This document shows, piece after piece, positions 7,941 through 18,066 of a stretch of 64,000 nucleotides of DNA (positions are counted from its first letter, which is position 1; every line of letters starts with the position of its first letter). The notes beneath the pieces were generated by a model. It had not been told where the DNA came from. It saw only the letters and a list, made by a program, of their open reading frames with translations, and searched no databases. The position numbers and the translations under genes were made by a program. The DNA comes from Oryzibacter oryziterrae (GTDB lineage: Bacteria > Pseudomonadota > Alphaproteobacteria > Rhizobiales > Pleomorphomonadaceae): assembly GCF_021864535.1 (NCBI RefSeq), contig NZ_JAKJIC010000005.1, forward strand, positions 170,886 to 234,885. The letters run 5' to 3'.

Positions 7941-10847
7941 TCACTCTTCCCGTTCGATCAGGATCTCGCGCTTGCCGGCATGATTGGGCGGCCCGACCAG
8001 GCCTTCCTTCTCCATGCGTTCGATCAGCGACGCAGCCCTGTTGTAGCCGATCCCCAGGCGACGCTGGATGTAGCTGGTGGTCGCGCGCTTGTCGCGCAGT
8101 ACAAGGGCCACCGCCTGATCATAGAGATCCCCGCCCTCCTCGCCGCCAGAGGCGGCAGGCGCCGAGGACTCTCCGCTGTCCTCTTCATCGTCAGCCGTAA
8201 TGGCTTCGAGATAGTCCGGCACGCCCTGCGTCTTCAGATGCGCGACGATGGCTTCCACTTCGCCGTCCGCCACGAAGGGACCGTGGACACGCTGGATGCG
8301 GCCACCGCCCTGCATGTAGAGCATGTCGCCCTGTCCGAGCAGTTGTTCGGCACCCTGTTCACCGAGAATGGTGCGGCTGTCGATCTTGGACGTCACCTGG
8401 AAGCTGATTCGGGTCGGGAAGTTGGCCTTGATCGTGCCGGTGATCACGTCCACGGATGGACGCTGCGTCGCCATGATCACATGAATGCCGGCGGCGCGGG
8501 CCATCTGGGCCAGACGCTGCACGGCGCCTTCGATCTCCTTGCCCGCGACCATCATCAGGTCCGCCATCTCGTCGATGATGACGACGATGAACGGCAACGG
8601 CTTCAGCTCCATCTCCTCGGTCTCGAAGATGGGCTCGCCGGTCTCACGGTCAAATCCGGTCTGAACAGTGCGGTTGATGGTCTCGCCCTTCTCGATCGCC
8701 TGTGCCACGCGGGCATTGAAGCCTTCGATGTTGCGGACGCCCACCTTGGACATCTTCTTGTAGCGGTCCTCCATTTCGCGGACCGTCCATTTGAGCGCCA
8801 CCACCGCCTTGCGCGGATCGGTCACCACGGGCGACAGCAGATGCGGAATGCCGTCATAGACAGACAGCTCCAGCATCTTCGGATCGATCATGATCAAGCG
8901 GCATTCGGCCGGCGTCATCCGGTAGAGCAGGCTGAGGATCATCGTGTTGATCGACACCGACTTGCCCGAACCGGTGGTGCCGGCCACCAGCATGTGCGGC
9001 GTGCGCGCGAGATCGATGATCACCGGTTCACCGCCGATGGTCTTTCCGAGCGCCAAAGCGAGTCGGCCCTTGAACTTCTCGAAGTCCTGGCTGGCGATCA
9101 GCTCGCGCAAATACACCGTCTCGCGCCGCTGGTTGGGCAGCTCGATGCCGATGGCGTTCTTGCCGGGAATGACGGCAACGCGGGCCGCAATCGCGCTCAT
9201 CGAACGGGCGATGTCGTCGGCAAGGCCGATCACGCGGCTCGACTTGATACCGGGCGCCGGCTCCAGCTCATAGAGCGTGACGACAGGGCCGGGGCGCACG
9301 TTGAAGATTTCGCCCTTGATGCCGAAATCCTCAAGCACACCTTCCAGCAGCCCGGCATTCTGCTCGAGACTGTCCGGCGTATATTGCGTGCCGCCCTGGT
9401 TCCTGGGCTCCGCCAGCAGTTCGATCGCCGGAAACTCGAAGGCGTCCGGATCGAGCAGCGACAACTGGGTCGGCGCCTTCGAACGCTTGGCCTGCTGCAC
9501 AGGGGGGGCGGGCGGCTGCACACGCTGTGAGGCTCGCTCCGGCGGCGCTTCTGCCTTGCCGATGCGCGACGCCGGGCCACGGAGCGGCGCCGGGCGCGGC
9601 GCCACCTTCTGCAGCGGCTCCACGGGAACGGGACGCGGCGGCGCGATCGGCGCGGCGAAACCTTCGGTCTCGTCAAAATCGGCCATGCGATCGTCAAGAT
9701 CGAAGGGCGGCGGATCGTCGTCCTCGATCTCGTCCTCTTCCGCCTCGTAGACGGGAGCTGGCGGCGGGGCGGCAAATGTCTGCGCATTCGCGCGTGACGT
9801 TGGCTGCGGCGCCGCAGCAAAGGACGGTTCGACACGGCTGCGCGATGCCACGGGCGGCGGCAGGGGCAGATCGTCGTCCTCGTCTTCATCGTCGGCCCAT
9901 TGGTGGGTCGGCATCGACGAAACGCGTGGAGCAGCCACCGTACGGGGCTGCTGCGCCGGCGCGGCACGACGCATGACCGGCTCTTCCGGCATGTCGTCGT
10001 CGATCTCCTCGCCGGGATAGGCCATCGCCGGCAGACGGCCAAAGCCAAGACGACGACCAATCGACGACTTCGCGGTCAGCCACCAATGCTCGAAGGCACC
10101 ATAGAGCGCTCCGAAGCGGCTATCGGCTTCGTCATCATCCTCATCTGCCATGTCAGGCAGCGGCTCGGCATCGATCGGACGCCCCGGAATACCCGAGGCG
10201 TAGAGCATGGCTGCAAGGGCAAGAGGCCCGAAGATGATCAGGCAAACAAGGCGCCCGGTGTCGGTGAGGACGCCTCCGTTGAACACGGCCGGGATCTGCA
10301 GCAGCAGATCCCCGATCGCGCCCCCCAAACCGGTTGGCAACGGCCAGTTCACCGTCGGCGGCAACGCACTCATGAACGCCGCGCCGAAAGCCGTACCGCC
10401 AAGCCAGGCAATCAGTCGATTGCGCGCCACGCGCGGAATGCGACCAATCATCAACTGCCAGCCCCAGATCACCACCGGGGCGAGAAACACGGCCGCATTC
10501 AGCCCGATGAGCTGCATGATCAGGTCGGAAACGACGGCCCCCGGCGTTCCCAGCACATTGCGGATCTCGCCGGTGGTGCTGTGGCTCCAGCTGGGATCGT
10601 CCACCGACCACGTCGCCAAGGCTGCTGCGAGGGCGGCAACAAAGCCGATCAGCAGCAGACCACTGGCGCCGGCGATGTTGCGCATCAAGGCGTGCTTCAG
10701 CTTGCGATCCTGCGCCGCAAGACCGGACGGCGCATAACCCCGATCAAGCTGCTGCAGATTGGCAGCCCGGCGGGCGTTGGGCGGCCGAGGAACAGGGGCC
10801 GCCTCCATCCGAGGTTCGCGTCGAGACATGCGGGCCTCTGCTCTCAT
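7941..10847 (-). CDS. ftsK: DNA translocase FtsK
   Basis: FtsK sits at the division septum, pumps DNA and helps resolve chromosome dimers at dif through XerCD. The 968-residue protein has an N-terminal region with about four membrane segments (first near residues 55-80), an acidic and proline-rich linker from about 225 to 450, then the motor with Walker A G-T-T-G-S-G-K-S near residue 620, Walker B I-I-D-E-M-A-D-L, and the A-T-Q-R-P-S-V-D-V motif. It ends in the winged-helix gamma domain that reads KOPS sites ([24 protein letters not shown]). The ATG at 10847 overlaps the stop of the upstream aminotransferase gene by four bases, so the two are probably coupled; ATGs at 10829 and 10808 are alternatives. 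Confidence 0.97.
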   Translation of the reverse strand: MRAEARMSRREPRMEAAPVPRPPNARRAANLQQLDRGYAPSGLAAQDRKLKHALMRNIAGASGLLLIGFVAALAAALATWSVDDPSWSHSTTGEIRNVLGTPGAVVSDLIMQLIGLNAAVFLAPVVIWGWQLMIGRIPRVARNRLIAWLGGTAFGAAFMSALPPTVNWPLPTGLGGAIGDLLLQIPAVFNGGVLTDTGRLVCLIIFGPLALAAMLYASGIPGRPIDAEPLPDMADEDDDEADSRFGALYGAFEHWWLTAKSSIGRRLGFGRLPAMAYPGEEIDDDMPEEPVMRRAAPAQQPRTVAAPRVSSMPTHQWADDEDEDDDLPLPPPVASRSRVEPSFAAAPQPTSRANAQTFAAPPPAPVYEAEEDEIEDDDPPPFDLDDRMADFDETEGFAAPIAPPRPVPVEPLQKVAPRPAPLRGPASRIGKAEAPPERASQRVQPPAPPVQQAKRSKAPTQLSLLDPDAFEFPAIELLAEPRNQGGTQYTPDSLEQNAGLLEGVLEDFGIKGEIFNVRPGPVVTLYELEPAPGIKSSRVIGLADDIARSMSAIAARVAVIPGKNAIGIELPNQRRETVYLRELIASQDFEKFKGRLALALGKTIGGEPVIIDLARTPHMLVAGTTGSGKSVSINTMILSLLYRMTPAECRLIMIDPKMLELSVYDGIPHLLSPVVTDPRKAVVALKWTVREMEDRYKKMSKVGVRNIEGFNARVAQAIEKGETINRTVQTGFDRETGEPIFETEEMELKPLPFIVVIIDEMADLMMVAGKEIEGAVQRLAQMARAAGIHVIMATQRPSVDVITGTIKANFPTRISFQVTSKIDSRTILGEQGAEQLLGQGDMLYMQGGGRIQRVHGPFVADGEVEAIVAHLKTQGVPDYLEAITADDEEDSGESSAPAASGGEEGGDLYDQAVALVLRDKRATTSYIQRRLGIGYNRAASLIERMEKEGLVGPPNHAGKREILIEREE

Positions 10848-12037
10848 GAAAACACCTCCGCCATGCGGATCAACGCCTGTTCCGTCGTCTCCAGGCTCTC
10901 CACCATGGCTACGCGAAGAAAATCACTGCCCGGGTTCGACCCGGTTGCGTCACTGGCTGAAAGAAAGGCTCCGGGAACGGTGCGAACCCCGGCTTCCCGC
11001 CAAAGTCTTTCGGCAACAACCTCGCCACCGCCCCAGCGGGCCACATCCAGCCACAGGAAAAAGCCGCCTGCGGGTGTGAGGTCGGCAAAGCGTCCCGCAA
11101 GGATGCGTTCGGCAGCAGCAAACTTGGCGTCGTAAAGCCGCCTGTTCTCGACCACATGCGCCTCGTCCGCCAGAGCTGCGACGGCCAGCTTCTGCACCGG
11201 AACCGGCACCTGCGGCGCAGCGATGTTGCGGAAGGTGGCCCAACTCTTGAGGAAGGCCGGATCGCCTACCGCAAAGCCGCAGCGAGCGCCAGGCAGATTG
11301 GAGCGTTTGGACAACGAGTTGAACGCAACGACACGGTCGAAGCCGCCGAGCCTATCGGCGGCTGTCAGGACGCCGGCTGGCGCTTCGCCGCGCCATATCT
11401 CGGAGTAGCACTCGTCGGCAAACAGCCAGAAACCATACTGCCGAGCCAACTCCACCAACCTGATCCACGTGGCCAGACTGGCGACGACACCTTGAGGATT
11501 GGCCGGCGACGCAAAATAGACGGCGACCGTGCGCTTGAGCAGGCTGGGATCAAGACCCGCGACATCAGGCAGGAACCCGGTGGAACGATCGGCCGGCAAC
11601 AGGACCGGCTCGGCGCCCGCAGCTTCCGCCGCAGCGGCGTAGACGGCATAGAACGGGTTGGGCAGCAGCACCGCCGGCCGCTCTCCCTTGCTGCCAGCCT
11701 CAAGACGCACGGCATGCAGCGATGCATAGAACAGACCTTCGCGCGAGCCGTTGAGCGGCAACACGCCGTCTTCCCGGTCAATGGGCGTACCAAGACCGAA
11801 CCGCTGCTCGGTCCAGCTGGCAACCGCCTCGCGAAAGGCCGGAATGCCCTTGATCGGCGGATAACGTCCGAAATCTGCGAGACTGGCGCTCAGCACGGGG
11901 CCCACGAAGTCGGGAACACCGTGCCTCGGCTCGCCAACCGTAAGGTCGATCGCCGACTTGCCGGGCGCGATGGCGGCAAGCATCGCGCCGAGACGCTGGA
12001 ACGGCGAGGCGGCAGGCGGCGGAGCGGTCTTGGTCAC
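10844..12037 (-). CDS. dapC: Class I/II PLP aminotransferase, probable succinyldiaminopimelate transaminase
   Basis: A fold-type I PLP enzyme of the aspartate aminotransferase superfamily. It has D-L-T-V-G-E-P near the start, N-G-S-R-E-G-L for cofactor phosphate binding, S-P-A-N-P-Q-G, D-E-C-Y-S-E, and the Schiff-base lysine in [10 protein letters not shown] around residue 240. Relatives at this locus, upstream of ftsK in related genomes, are annotated as DapC, which makes N-succinyl-LL-diaminopimelate for lysine and peptidoglycan; I transfer that function with caution. The start is uncertain. I use the GTG at 12037, about 80 bases after a CtrA-type palindrome. An ATG at 12103 would add 22 residues unlike the family and lacks a ribosome-binding site. 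Confidence 0.75.
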   Translation of the reverse strand: MTKTAPPPAASPFQRLGAMLAAIAPGKSAIDLTVGEPRHGVPDFVGPVLSASLADFGRYPPIKGIPAFREAVASWTEQRFGLGTPIDREDGVLPLNGSREGLFYASLHAVRLEAGSKGERPAVLLPNPFYAVYAAAAEAAGAEPVLLPADRSTGFLPDVAGLDPSLLKRTVAVYFASPANPQGVVASLATWIRLVELARQYGFWLFADECYSEIWRGEAPAGVLTAADRLGGFDRVVAFNSLSKRSNLPGARCGFAVGDPAFLKSWATFRNIAAPQVPVPVQKLAVAALADEAHVVENRRLYDAKFAAAERILAGRFADLTPAGGFFLWLDVARWGGGEVVAERLWREAGVRTVPGAFLSASDATGSNPGSDFLRVAMVESLETTEQALIRMAEVFS

Positions 12038-12111
12038 GGAACAAGCTCGAATTCTGGCGGTGAAACACAGGATCGGCAGTCTCCCGCCGATGGCCTGCAG
12101 CATAGGCGCGC

Positions 12112-12134
12112 AAGGTTAAGCGGTCTTTAACCTT
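12112..12134 (-). promoter_or_regulatory. Perfect CtrA-type palindrome ahead of the dapC-like/ftsK operon
   Basis: The sequence is AAGGTTAA, seven bases, TTAACCTT: a perfect 8-base inverted repeat that contains the full CtrA consensus TTAA-N7-TTAA at 12116-12130. It is 75-97 bases upstream of the GTG start of the aminotransferase gene, in the only non-coding gap before this operon. CtrA is the alphaproteobacterial cell-cycle master regulator and controls division genes in Caulobacter. Control of ftsK by it here is inference. Confidence 0.6.
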
Positions 12135-12171
12135 ACGCTGGCGCTCCGATCCCGATCCGCAAAATCACGCA

Positions 12172-12203
12172 AAAATGGGGCGCCCCAAGGGAGCGCCCCA
12201 TTT
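12172..12203 (-). terminator. Terminator of the downstream PII gene
   Basis: The inverted repeat ATGGGGCGC/GCGCCCCAT, with a 9-base loop, is followed on the minus strand by five T residues. It lies about 25 bases after the stop of the PII gene at 12229 and ends that transcript before the dapC-like/ftsK control region. Confidence 0.85.
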
Positions 12204-12228
12204 CAAAAATCAGCTGTGAAATCAAGGT

Positions 12229-12585
<357 letters not shown>

Positions 12586-12782
12586 TCAGCTTCCGCGACC
12601 CATTCCAGTCGGGGCGGAGGCAAGAACCAGATTGAATCTGCAATATGCCGGAACCATAGCGCGGTTCGACGACGATCCAAGAAAAAAATACACGCCACGC
12701 AGGTGACGGCCTTCGTTTGGATCAAACTTCGACAAAAGTCTACGCCCAGGCCACCGGCGGGACGCGCGCTTGGCACCATCCA

Positions 12783-12813
12783 AACGAAAACGGGGCGGCC
12801 AGTGGCCGCCCCG
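12783..12813 (-). terminator. Terminator of the glnK-amtB transcript
   Basis: A near-perfect stem (CGGGGCGGCCA pairing with TGGCCGCCCCG) is followed on the minus strand by TTTTCGTTT. It starts 25 bases past the amtB stop, so amtB and the second PII gene should be separate transcripts. The space from 12568 to 12782 must then carry the promoter for that PII gene; I did not find a clear one. Confidence 0.85.
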
Positions 12814-12837
12814 CAGAGATATGGATCCCGATCAGGA

Positions 12838-14247
12838 TCAGTTGTAGGCGCGCTCGCCATGTTCGGCGATGTCGAGACCCTCGCGCTCGCGGGCTTCCGT
12901 GACGCGCAGGCCAACCAGAGCCTTCACGATCAGGAGCGAGACGAAGGACACGACGCCCGACCAGATGATGCAGGTCAGCACCGCCTGGATCTGCACCCAG
13001 ACCTGATGGCCCATGGTGTAGCCGGCGAGCGGATAGCCGCCCAGCGAATCAGAGGCGAAGACACCGGTCAGGATGGCACCGACGATACCGCCGACACCAT
13101 GCACGCCGAAAACGTCGAGGCTATCGTCATACTTGAAGATCGCCTTGAGCTTGATCACGGCGAACAGGCAGACGAAACCGGCGATGGCGCCGAGAGCGAT
13201 CGAGCCCATCGGGCCGGCAAAACCGGCAGCCGGGGTGATGGCAACGAGGCCGGCGACGGCACCCGAGGCGCCACCGAGAGCGGAGGCGTGACCGCGGACG
13301 ATCTTTTCGCCGAGCGACCAGGCAAGCGCAGCGGCAGCCGTGGCGACGGTGGTGTTGAGGATCGCCTCAGCCGCAAGGCCGGTCGATTCCAGGTTGGAGC
13401 CGGCGTTGAAGCCGAACCAGCCGACCCACAGCAGCGTGGCGCCGATATAGGTCATCACCACGTTGTGGGGAGCCATGTTGTCCTTGCCGAGGCCGACGCG
13501 CGGGCCGACCATGATGGCGGCAACCAGACCGGCGATACCGGCGTTGATGTGCACCACGGTGCCACCGGCGAAGTCATAGGCGCCCTTGGCGAACAGGTAA
13601 CCCGACGGAGCATTCGGAGCCGACGGACCACCGAACCACCAGACCATGTGGGCCATGGGCAGGTAGGAGAAGGTGAACCACAGCACCAGGAACAGCAGCA
13701 CGGCCGAGAACTTCATGCGTTCAGCGGTGGCACCGATGATCAGCGCCGGCGTGATCGCAGCGAAGGTCAGCTGGAAGATCACGAAGGTCAACTCGGGGAT
13801 GTAGACGCCAGCGGTGAAGGTCTCCGACAGCGTCGAGATGTTGACGCCATGCAGGAAGGCCTTGGAGAAGTCACCGAAGAAGGGCGACAGCCAGGTGGCT
13901 TCGGACGGGCCGGCGAAGGCCAGCGAATAGCCGTAGATCACCCACAGAACCTGGATCAGCGCGAAGCCGCAGAGGACCTGCATCAGGATCGACAGCACGT
14001 TCTTGGAACGAACGAGACCGCCGTAGAAGAGTGCCAGACCGGGGACGGTCATCATGATCACGAGGATGGTGGAGATCATCATCCAGGTGGTGTCGCCCTT
14101 GTCAGGCGTCGGCGCGGCGGCGGCTGCAGCGGGAGCGGCAGCAGCGACAGCCTGAGTGGCAGTCGTCGCTGCGTCCTGGGCGAAGGCCGCCACGGCCGAC
14201 AGCGCCAGCACGGGCGCCGCGGCGAGGAGAGGCTTGAGATACTTCAT
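12838..14247 (-). CDS. amtB: Ammonium transporter AmtB
   Basis: AmtB is a trimeric inner-membrane channel for ammonium that GlnK blocks when nitrogen is plentiful. The 469-residue protein starts with a cleavable signal peptide (M-K-Y-L-K-P-L-L-A-A-A-P, ending near A-F-A-Q), then an alanine-rich spacer and about 11 membrane segments. Family motifs include P-G-L-A-L-F-Y-G-G-L-V-R-S-K-N, W-W-F-G-G, D-F-A-G-G-T-V-V-H-I-N-A-G and D-D-S-L-D-V-F-G-V-H-G-V-G-G, with the two pore histidines in the last two. The ATG at 14247 has AGAGGA seven bases upstream; a TTG at 14262 is less likely. It follows glnK by about 100 bases, the classic glnK-amtB order. Confidence 0.96.
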   Translation of the reverse strand: MKYLKPLLAAAPVLALSAVAAFAQDAATTATQAVAAAAPAAAAAAPTPDKGDTTWMMISTILVIMMTVPGLALFYGGLVRSKNVLSILMQVLCGFALIQVLWVIYGYSLAFAGPSEATWLSPFFGDFSKAFLHGVNISTLSETFTAGVYIPELTFVIFQLTFAAITPALIIGATAERMKFSAVLLFLVLWFTFSYLPMAHMVWWFGGPSAPNAPSGYLFAKGAYDFAGGTVVHINAGIAGLVAAIMVGPRVGLGKDNMAPHNVVMTYIGATLLWVGWFGFNAGSNLESTGLAAEAILNTTVATAAAALAWSLGEKIVRGHASALGGASGAVAGLVAITPAAGFAGPMGSIALGAIAGFVCLFAVIKLKAIFKYDDSLDVFGVHGVGGIVGAILTGVFASDSLGGYPLAGYTMGHQVWVQIQAVLTCIIWSGVVSFVSLLIVKALVGLRVTEAREREGLDIAEHGERAYN

Positions 14248-14348
14248 CGAAATCCTCTTCAATGGTTTCGTCTGATGCCCGTCTGGCGGATTGCGCGCGG
14301 ACCGGGCTTGTTCGTTGATCCGGCACAGGAACGCGCCGGCGCGGGAAA

Positions 14349-14735
<387 letters not shown>

Positions 14736-14830
14736 CTAGCGAGACTCACGTCGGGCGCGCCCGGTATCAGAACCGGACCCTCCGGGCGCACCTTCCGACA
14801 CACCCTTGTGGAACTCGATGCCTGGATAGA

Positions 14831-14847
14831 ATCAATCTTTGTGCCAA
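14831..14847 (-). promoter_or_regulatory. Candidate sigma-54 promoter of glnK-amtB
   Basis: On the minus strand the sequence reads TTGGCAC, AAAGA, TTGAT. The -24 element matches the consensus TGGCAC exactly and spacing to the -12 element is right, but the -12 GC dinucleotide is GA, a mismatch at an important position. It lies about 145 bases upstream of the glnK start. The rest of the 340-base gap 14688-15027 holds no gene and no NtrC-type inverted repeat that I can defend. Confidence 0.45.
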
Positions 14848-15027
14848 CTGACCGCCGTTAAGGCAAAAAAGTGGAATCCCGCCGATCTGACCTTGATTTT
14901 GCCGAATTTCAGCGGCGCGGCACACCCGATCCTGAACAATTATGCGTCAGATTGGCGTTAGTGCGTATTGAGTAATCAGAATCCACCGCATCGCATGCCT
15001 ATTTTATGCGCAGATGGCGGACAAGTG

Positions 15028-15885
15028 TTAACGTCGACGGCGGATCAGTCCCTCTTGCGCCACGGAGGCAATCAGAATGCCGTCGCGGGAGAACAGGGAG
15101 CCACGGGTGAACCCGCGCGAGCCCGAGCCGGACGGACTTTCCTGCACATAAAGAATCCAATCGTCGACCCGCGCCTGTCGATGGAACCACATGGCATGAT
15201 CGAGACTTGCCACCTGCAGTCTCGGATCGAACACGGAAAGGCCGTGGACGACCAGCGACGTGTCCAGGAGCGTCAGGTCCGACAGATAGGCAAGGACGAT
15301 CCGGTGCAGCAACGGATCATCAGGCAGCGGCGCGGAAGTCCTCACCCAGAAATATTGCCGCGGATCGGTCACCGGCCCACCGAGGTAGCGGGTCATGTCC
15401 GTCGGGATGAGGACAAGCGGCCGCGGCCGCCGCCAGTAGCGCTTGATCGGCTCGTCCGCATGCGCCTCAACAAGGGCGGCAAACTCGCGCTCATCCGGCA
15501 AGGCCTCCGGTGGCGGCACCTCGGGCATGGCGATCTGGTGCTCAAGCCCTTCTTCGTCAACATGGAAAGACGCCGACAGCGTGAAGATGGGGCGATCATG
15601 CTGGCTTGCCGTAACCCGGCGTGTCGAAAAGCTGCCGCCATCCCGGATGCGCTCGACCACAAAAGTCACCGGTACCTGGGGATCGCCACCCAGGAGAAAA
15701 TAGCAGTTGAGCGAGTGCGGCGGACGTGACGACGCCACCGTGCGCGTCGCAGCGACCAGCGATTGGGCAATCACCTGCCCGCCAAAGATGCGTTGCCAGC
15801 CGAAGCGCGGACTCTCCCCCAGAAAGCGATCCTCGCCGAGATCCTTGAGATCGAGCACGGCCAGCAGCTCTTCGACGGCATTCAT
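15028..15885 (-). CDS. tesB: Acyl-CoA thioesterase II
   Basis: TesB hydrolyses medium- and long-chain acyl-CoA to free fatty acid and CoA. The 285-residue protein is a double hot-dog fold. The N-terminal half has F-G-G-Q-V-I-A-Q-S-L-V-A-A and F-V-V-E-R-I-R-D-G-G-S-F-S-T-R-R-V, and the second half ends in L-Y-V-Q-E-S-P-S-G-S-G-S-R-G-F-T-R-G-S-L-F-S-R-D-G, both family signatures. The ATG at 15885 is chosen because AGGAGGAGG lies directly upstream; an in-frame ATG at 15906 would start with an arginine run. tesB beside amtB/glnK is a common alphaproteobacterial order. Confidence 0.95.
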   Translation of the reverse strand: MNAVEELLAVLDLKDLGEDRFLGESPRFGWQRIFGGQVIAQSLVAATRTVASSRPPHSLNCYFLLGGDPQVPVTFVVERIRDGGSFSTRRVTASQHDRPIFTLSASFHVDEEGLEHQIAMPEVPPPEALPDEREFAALVEAHADEPIKRYWRRPRPLVLIPTDMTRYLGGPVTDPRQYFWVRTSAPLPDDPLLHRIVLAYLSDLTLLDTSLVVHGLSVFDPRLQVASLDHAMWFHRQARVDDWILYVQESPSGSGSRGFTRGSLFSRDGILIASVAQEGLIRRRR

Positions 15886-16070
15886 CCTGCGCCTCCTCCT
15901 TGCCATGAGCGGTCATGGCGGACGCCTCGCCCATCTTGATCAACAGACGCGTCCGCCCCTGCACGCCTTGTCGCCTTTACGAACAAGGTCAAGTGGCGTC
16001 GAGCCCGCATTTTGATTATGTAGGAACACGAGGTCTGCGTATTGGCAGACCCGGGCACATGGAGCAGGCA

Positions 16071-17300
16071 ATGACCGCGGCTGACAGTTTTGACATCACC
16101 ATCGCCGGCGGCGGTTATGTCGGTCTCTCGCTGGCCCTCGGTCTCGCGCGCTCGGTACCGGGTGTCAAGATCGCCGTGATCGACCCGAAACACTGGACCG
16201 CGCTCGCCGGCGACCCGCGCGCTTCCGCCATCGCCGCAGCCGCCCGCCACATGCTCGACGCGCTCGGTGTCTGGAACGGCATCGCTGCGGAGGCCGAACC
16301 CATCCTCAGCATGATCGTCACCGATTCCCGCCTGGGCGACGTCGTCCGGCCGGTCTTCCTCACCTTTGACGGGACCACGGGAAGCGGCGAGCCCTTCGCC
16401 CACATGGTTCCGAACGGCCGTATGGTCGCGGAACTCGGCAAGGCCGCCGAAGTGGCCGGCGTGCACATGATCGGCGGCGACGAAGTCGCCGATTGCAGGA
16501 TCACCGCAGCAACGGCCGAGATCACGCTGAAGTCCGGCCGCAACATTGTCACGCGCCTGCTTGTGGGAGCCGACGGCGCCCGCTCGCGCGTGCGCAGCCT
16601 CGCCGGCATTGGCGTCAACGAATGGAGCTACGGCCAGTCCGGCATCGTCACCACCATCGCCCATGACCAGCCGCACAATGGTCGCGCCGAAGAGCATTTC
16701 CTGCCCTCCGGCCCCTTTGCTACCCTGCCGCTCAAGGGGGGCTATCAGTCGTCGCTGGTCTGGTCGGAGAAGACCGAACTCGCCGACAGGCTTGTCGCAG
16801 GCGACGAGCTCGTCTTCGAAGCCGAGCTCGTCAGGCGCCTCGGTCACCACCTCGGCGACATCAGGGTCGTAGGCCGGCGGGCGGCCTACCCTCTCGGCCT
16901 CAAGTTGGCGCGGGCTTTCGTCAGCCCTCGCCTTGCTCTTGTCGGCGACGCCGCCCATGCCGTGCACCCGATTGCCGGCCAGGGACTCAACCTCGGCTTC
17001 CGCGACGTCGCCGCACTGATCGAGGTGCTTGCCGAAGCCCTGCGTATCGGCAGAGACCCCGGTGCCATCGATGTGCTTGAGGACTACCAGCGCTGGCGCC
17101 GGTTCGACACGCTGAAAATGGCCATGGTCATGGACACGCTGACACGGCTGTTCTCCAACGACCTGGCGCCGGTTCGCAGCCTGCGCGATTTAGGTCTCGG
17201 CCTCGTGGATCGCCTGCCGCCGCTCAAGCGTTTCTTCATCGGCGAAGCAGCCGGCAGCTCGCCGCGCCTGCCGCGCCTGCTCAAGGGCGAGCCGGTCTGA
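16071..17300 (+). CDS. FAD-dependent ubiquinone biosynthesis hydroxylase (UbiH/UbiF/COQ6 family)
   Basis: A flavoprotein monooxygenase of about 409 residues that hydroxylates the benzoquinone ring during ubiquinone synthesis. Visible are the dinucleotide-binding motif G-G-G-Y-V-G-L-S-L-A at the start, the middle D-G motif (L-V-G-A-D-G-A-R-S-R-V-R), and the late FAD motif L-V-G-D-A-A-H-A-V-H-P-I-A-G-Q-G-L-N-L-G. The start at 16071 has GGAGCAGG directly upstream; ATG 16059 is an alternative. Which ring position it hydroxylates cannot be read from sequence; alphaproteobacteria often use one such enzyme for more than one step. Confidence 0.92.
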   Translation: MTAADSFDITIAGGGYVGLSLALGLARSVPGVKIAVIDPKHWTALAGDPRASAIAAAARHMLDALGVWNGIAAEAEPILSMIVTDSRLGDVVRPVFLTFDGTTGSGEPFAHMVPNGRMVAELGKAAEVAGVHMIGGDEVADCRITAATAEITLKSGRNIVTRLLVGADGARSRVRSLAGIGVNEWSYGQSGIVTTIAHDQPHNGRAEEHFLPSGPFATLPLKGGYQSSLVWSEKTELADRLVAGDELVFEAELVRRLGHHLGDIRVVGRRAAYPLGLKLARAFVSPRLALVGDAAHAVHPIAGQGLNLGFRDVAALIEVLAEALRIGRDPGAIDVLEDYQRWRRFDTLKMAMVMDTLTRLFSNDLAPVRSLRDLGLGLVDRLPPLKRFFIGEAAGSSPRLPRLLKGEPV

Positions 17301-17312
17301 GCTGACACCCGA

Positions 17313-17864
17313 TCAGGGGAAGACGACGCAGGCCCGGCGGGCGAGCCGATCGAGAAGGCGCAGCATATCCCGGCGCCTGACCGCAACACACCCGGCAGTC
17401 GGCGCAAAATCGGCTTTCGAGAGATGGAAGAAGATGGCGCTGCCGGCACTATGACGACGGCGGGTGAAGTTGCAGTCGAGCACCAGTACGATGTCGTAGA
17501 GATCATCGTCCCGCCAAAGCCGCTCATGGCTCGCCGGATAGGCCGTGCTTACGGGGCGATTATAGTTGCGATCGCCAGGAGCGTCGCACCACCCATCCTG
17601 AGACCTCAAGCGTTGCAGACCGACGCCGGCCCTCGGCCGAACCGCGAACCTGTCCGGTCGATAGAATCCGCCGACAATCGGGAACACCCCTTTTGGACTG
17701 GCCCCATCCCCTTCCCGCTTCATCGCCGATATCCCGCTGCGACCGATGGCGCAGGGCACCGAAAGGTTCGCCCCGGTGAGACGCCCCTGATGCCGAGCTG
17801 CAGAGATCACACGCACGTGAAGACGCGTGATCAGCGAGGCCTTGGGCTTCACTTTGACGTGCAT
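17313..17864 (-). CDS. L,D-transpeptidase (YkuD domain) family protein
   Basis: A 183-residue protein with the YkuD catalytic arrangement: histidine 147 in I-F-F-H-L and cysteine 159 in P-T-A-G-C-V-A-V, an acidic W-x-D-D-D-L-Y-D-I segment before it, and P-K-G-V-F-P-I near residue 60. YkuD enzymes make 3-3 peptidoglycan cross-links or attach lipoproteins to the wall. The usual S-H-G-C is replaced by T-A-G-C. No signal peptide is evident from the chosen ATG at 17864, so either the true start is elsewhere or export is unusual. The gene converges on the ubiquinone hydroxylase gene. Confidence 0.8.
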   Translation of the reverse strand: MHVKVKPKASLITRLHVRVISAARHQGRLTGANLSVPCAIGRSGISAMKREGDGASPKGVFPIVGGFYRPDRFAVRPRAGVGLQRLRSQDGWCDAPGDRNYNRPVSTAYPASHERLWRDDDLYDIVLVLDCNFTRRRHSAGSAIFFHLSKADFAPTAGCVAVRRRDMLRLLDRLARRACVVFP

Positions 17865-18066
17865 GTTTCGCACAGGCCTTGAAGTGAACGTAAACACATA
17901 TAACTCTTGGGAGAATTTCGTGATCGGCGCGTGATGGCCATGGTAGGCTAGCACATTGATCGAATCGCGACTGTCCTGGCAAGACCTGATCGGCGTGACA
18001 TCGCCAGACGAAAGGCCGCCCGGGATTTTCGCAATCGAGCGCCGCAGCCACTCTACGGGGTAAAAA

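Noticed and set aside
7935..9530. A 531-codon open frame antisense to ftsK
   Set aside because: The opposite strand carries an intact FtsK motor domain; the antisense product has low-complexity histidine/aspartate composition and no start signal.
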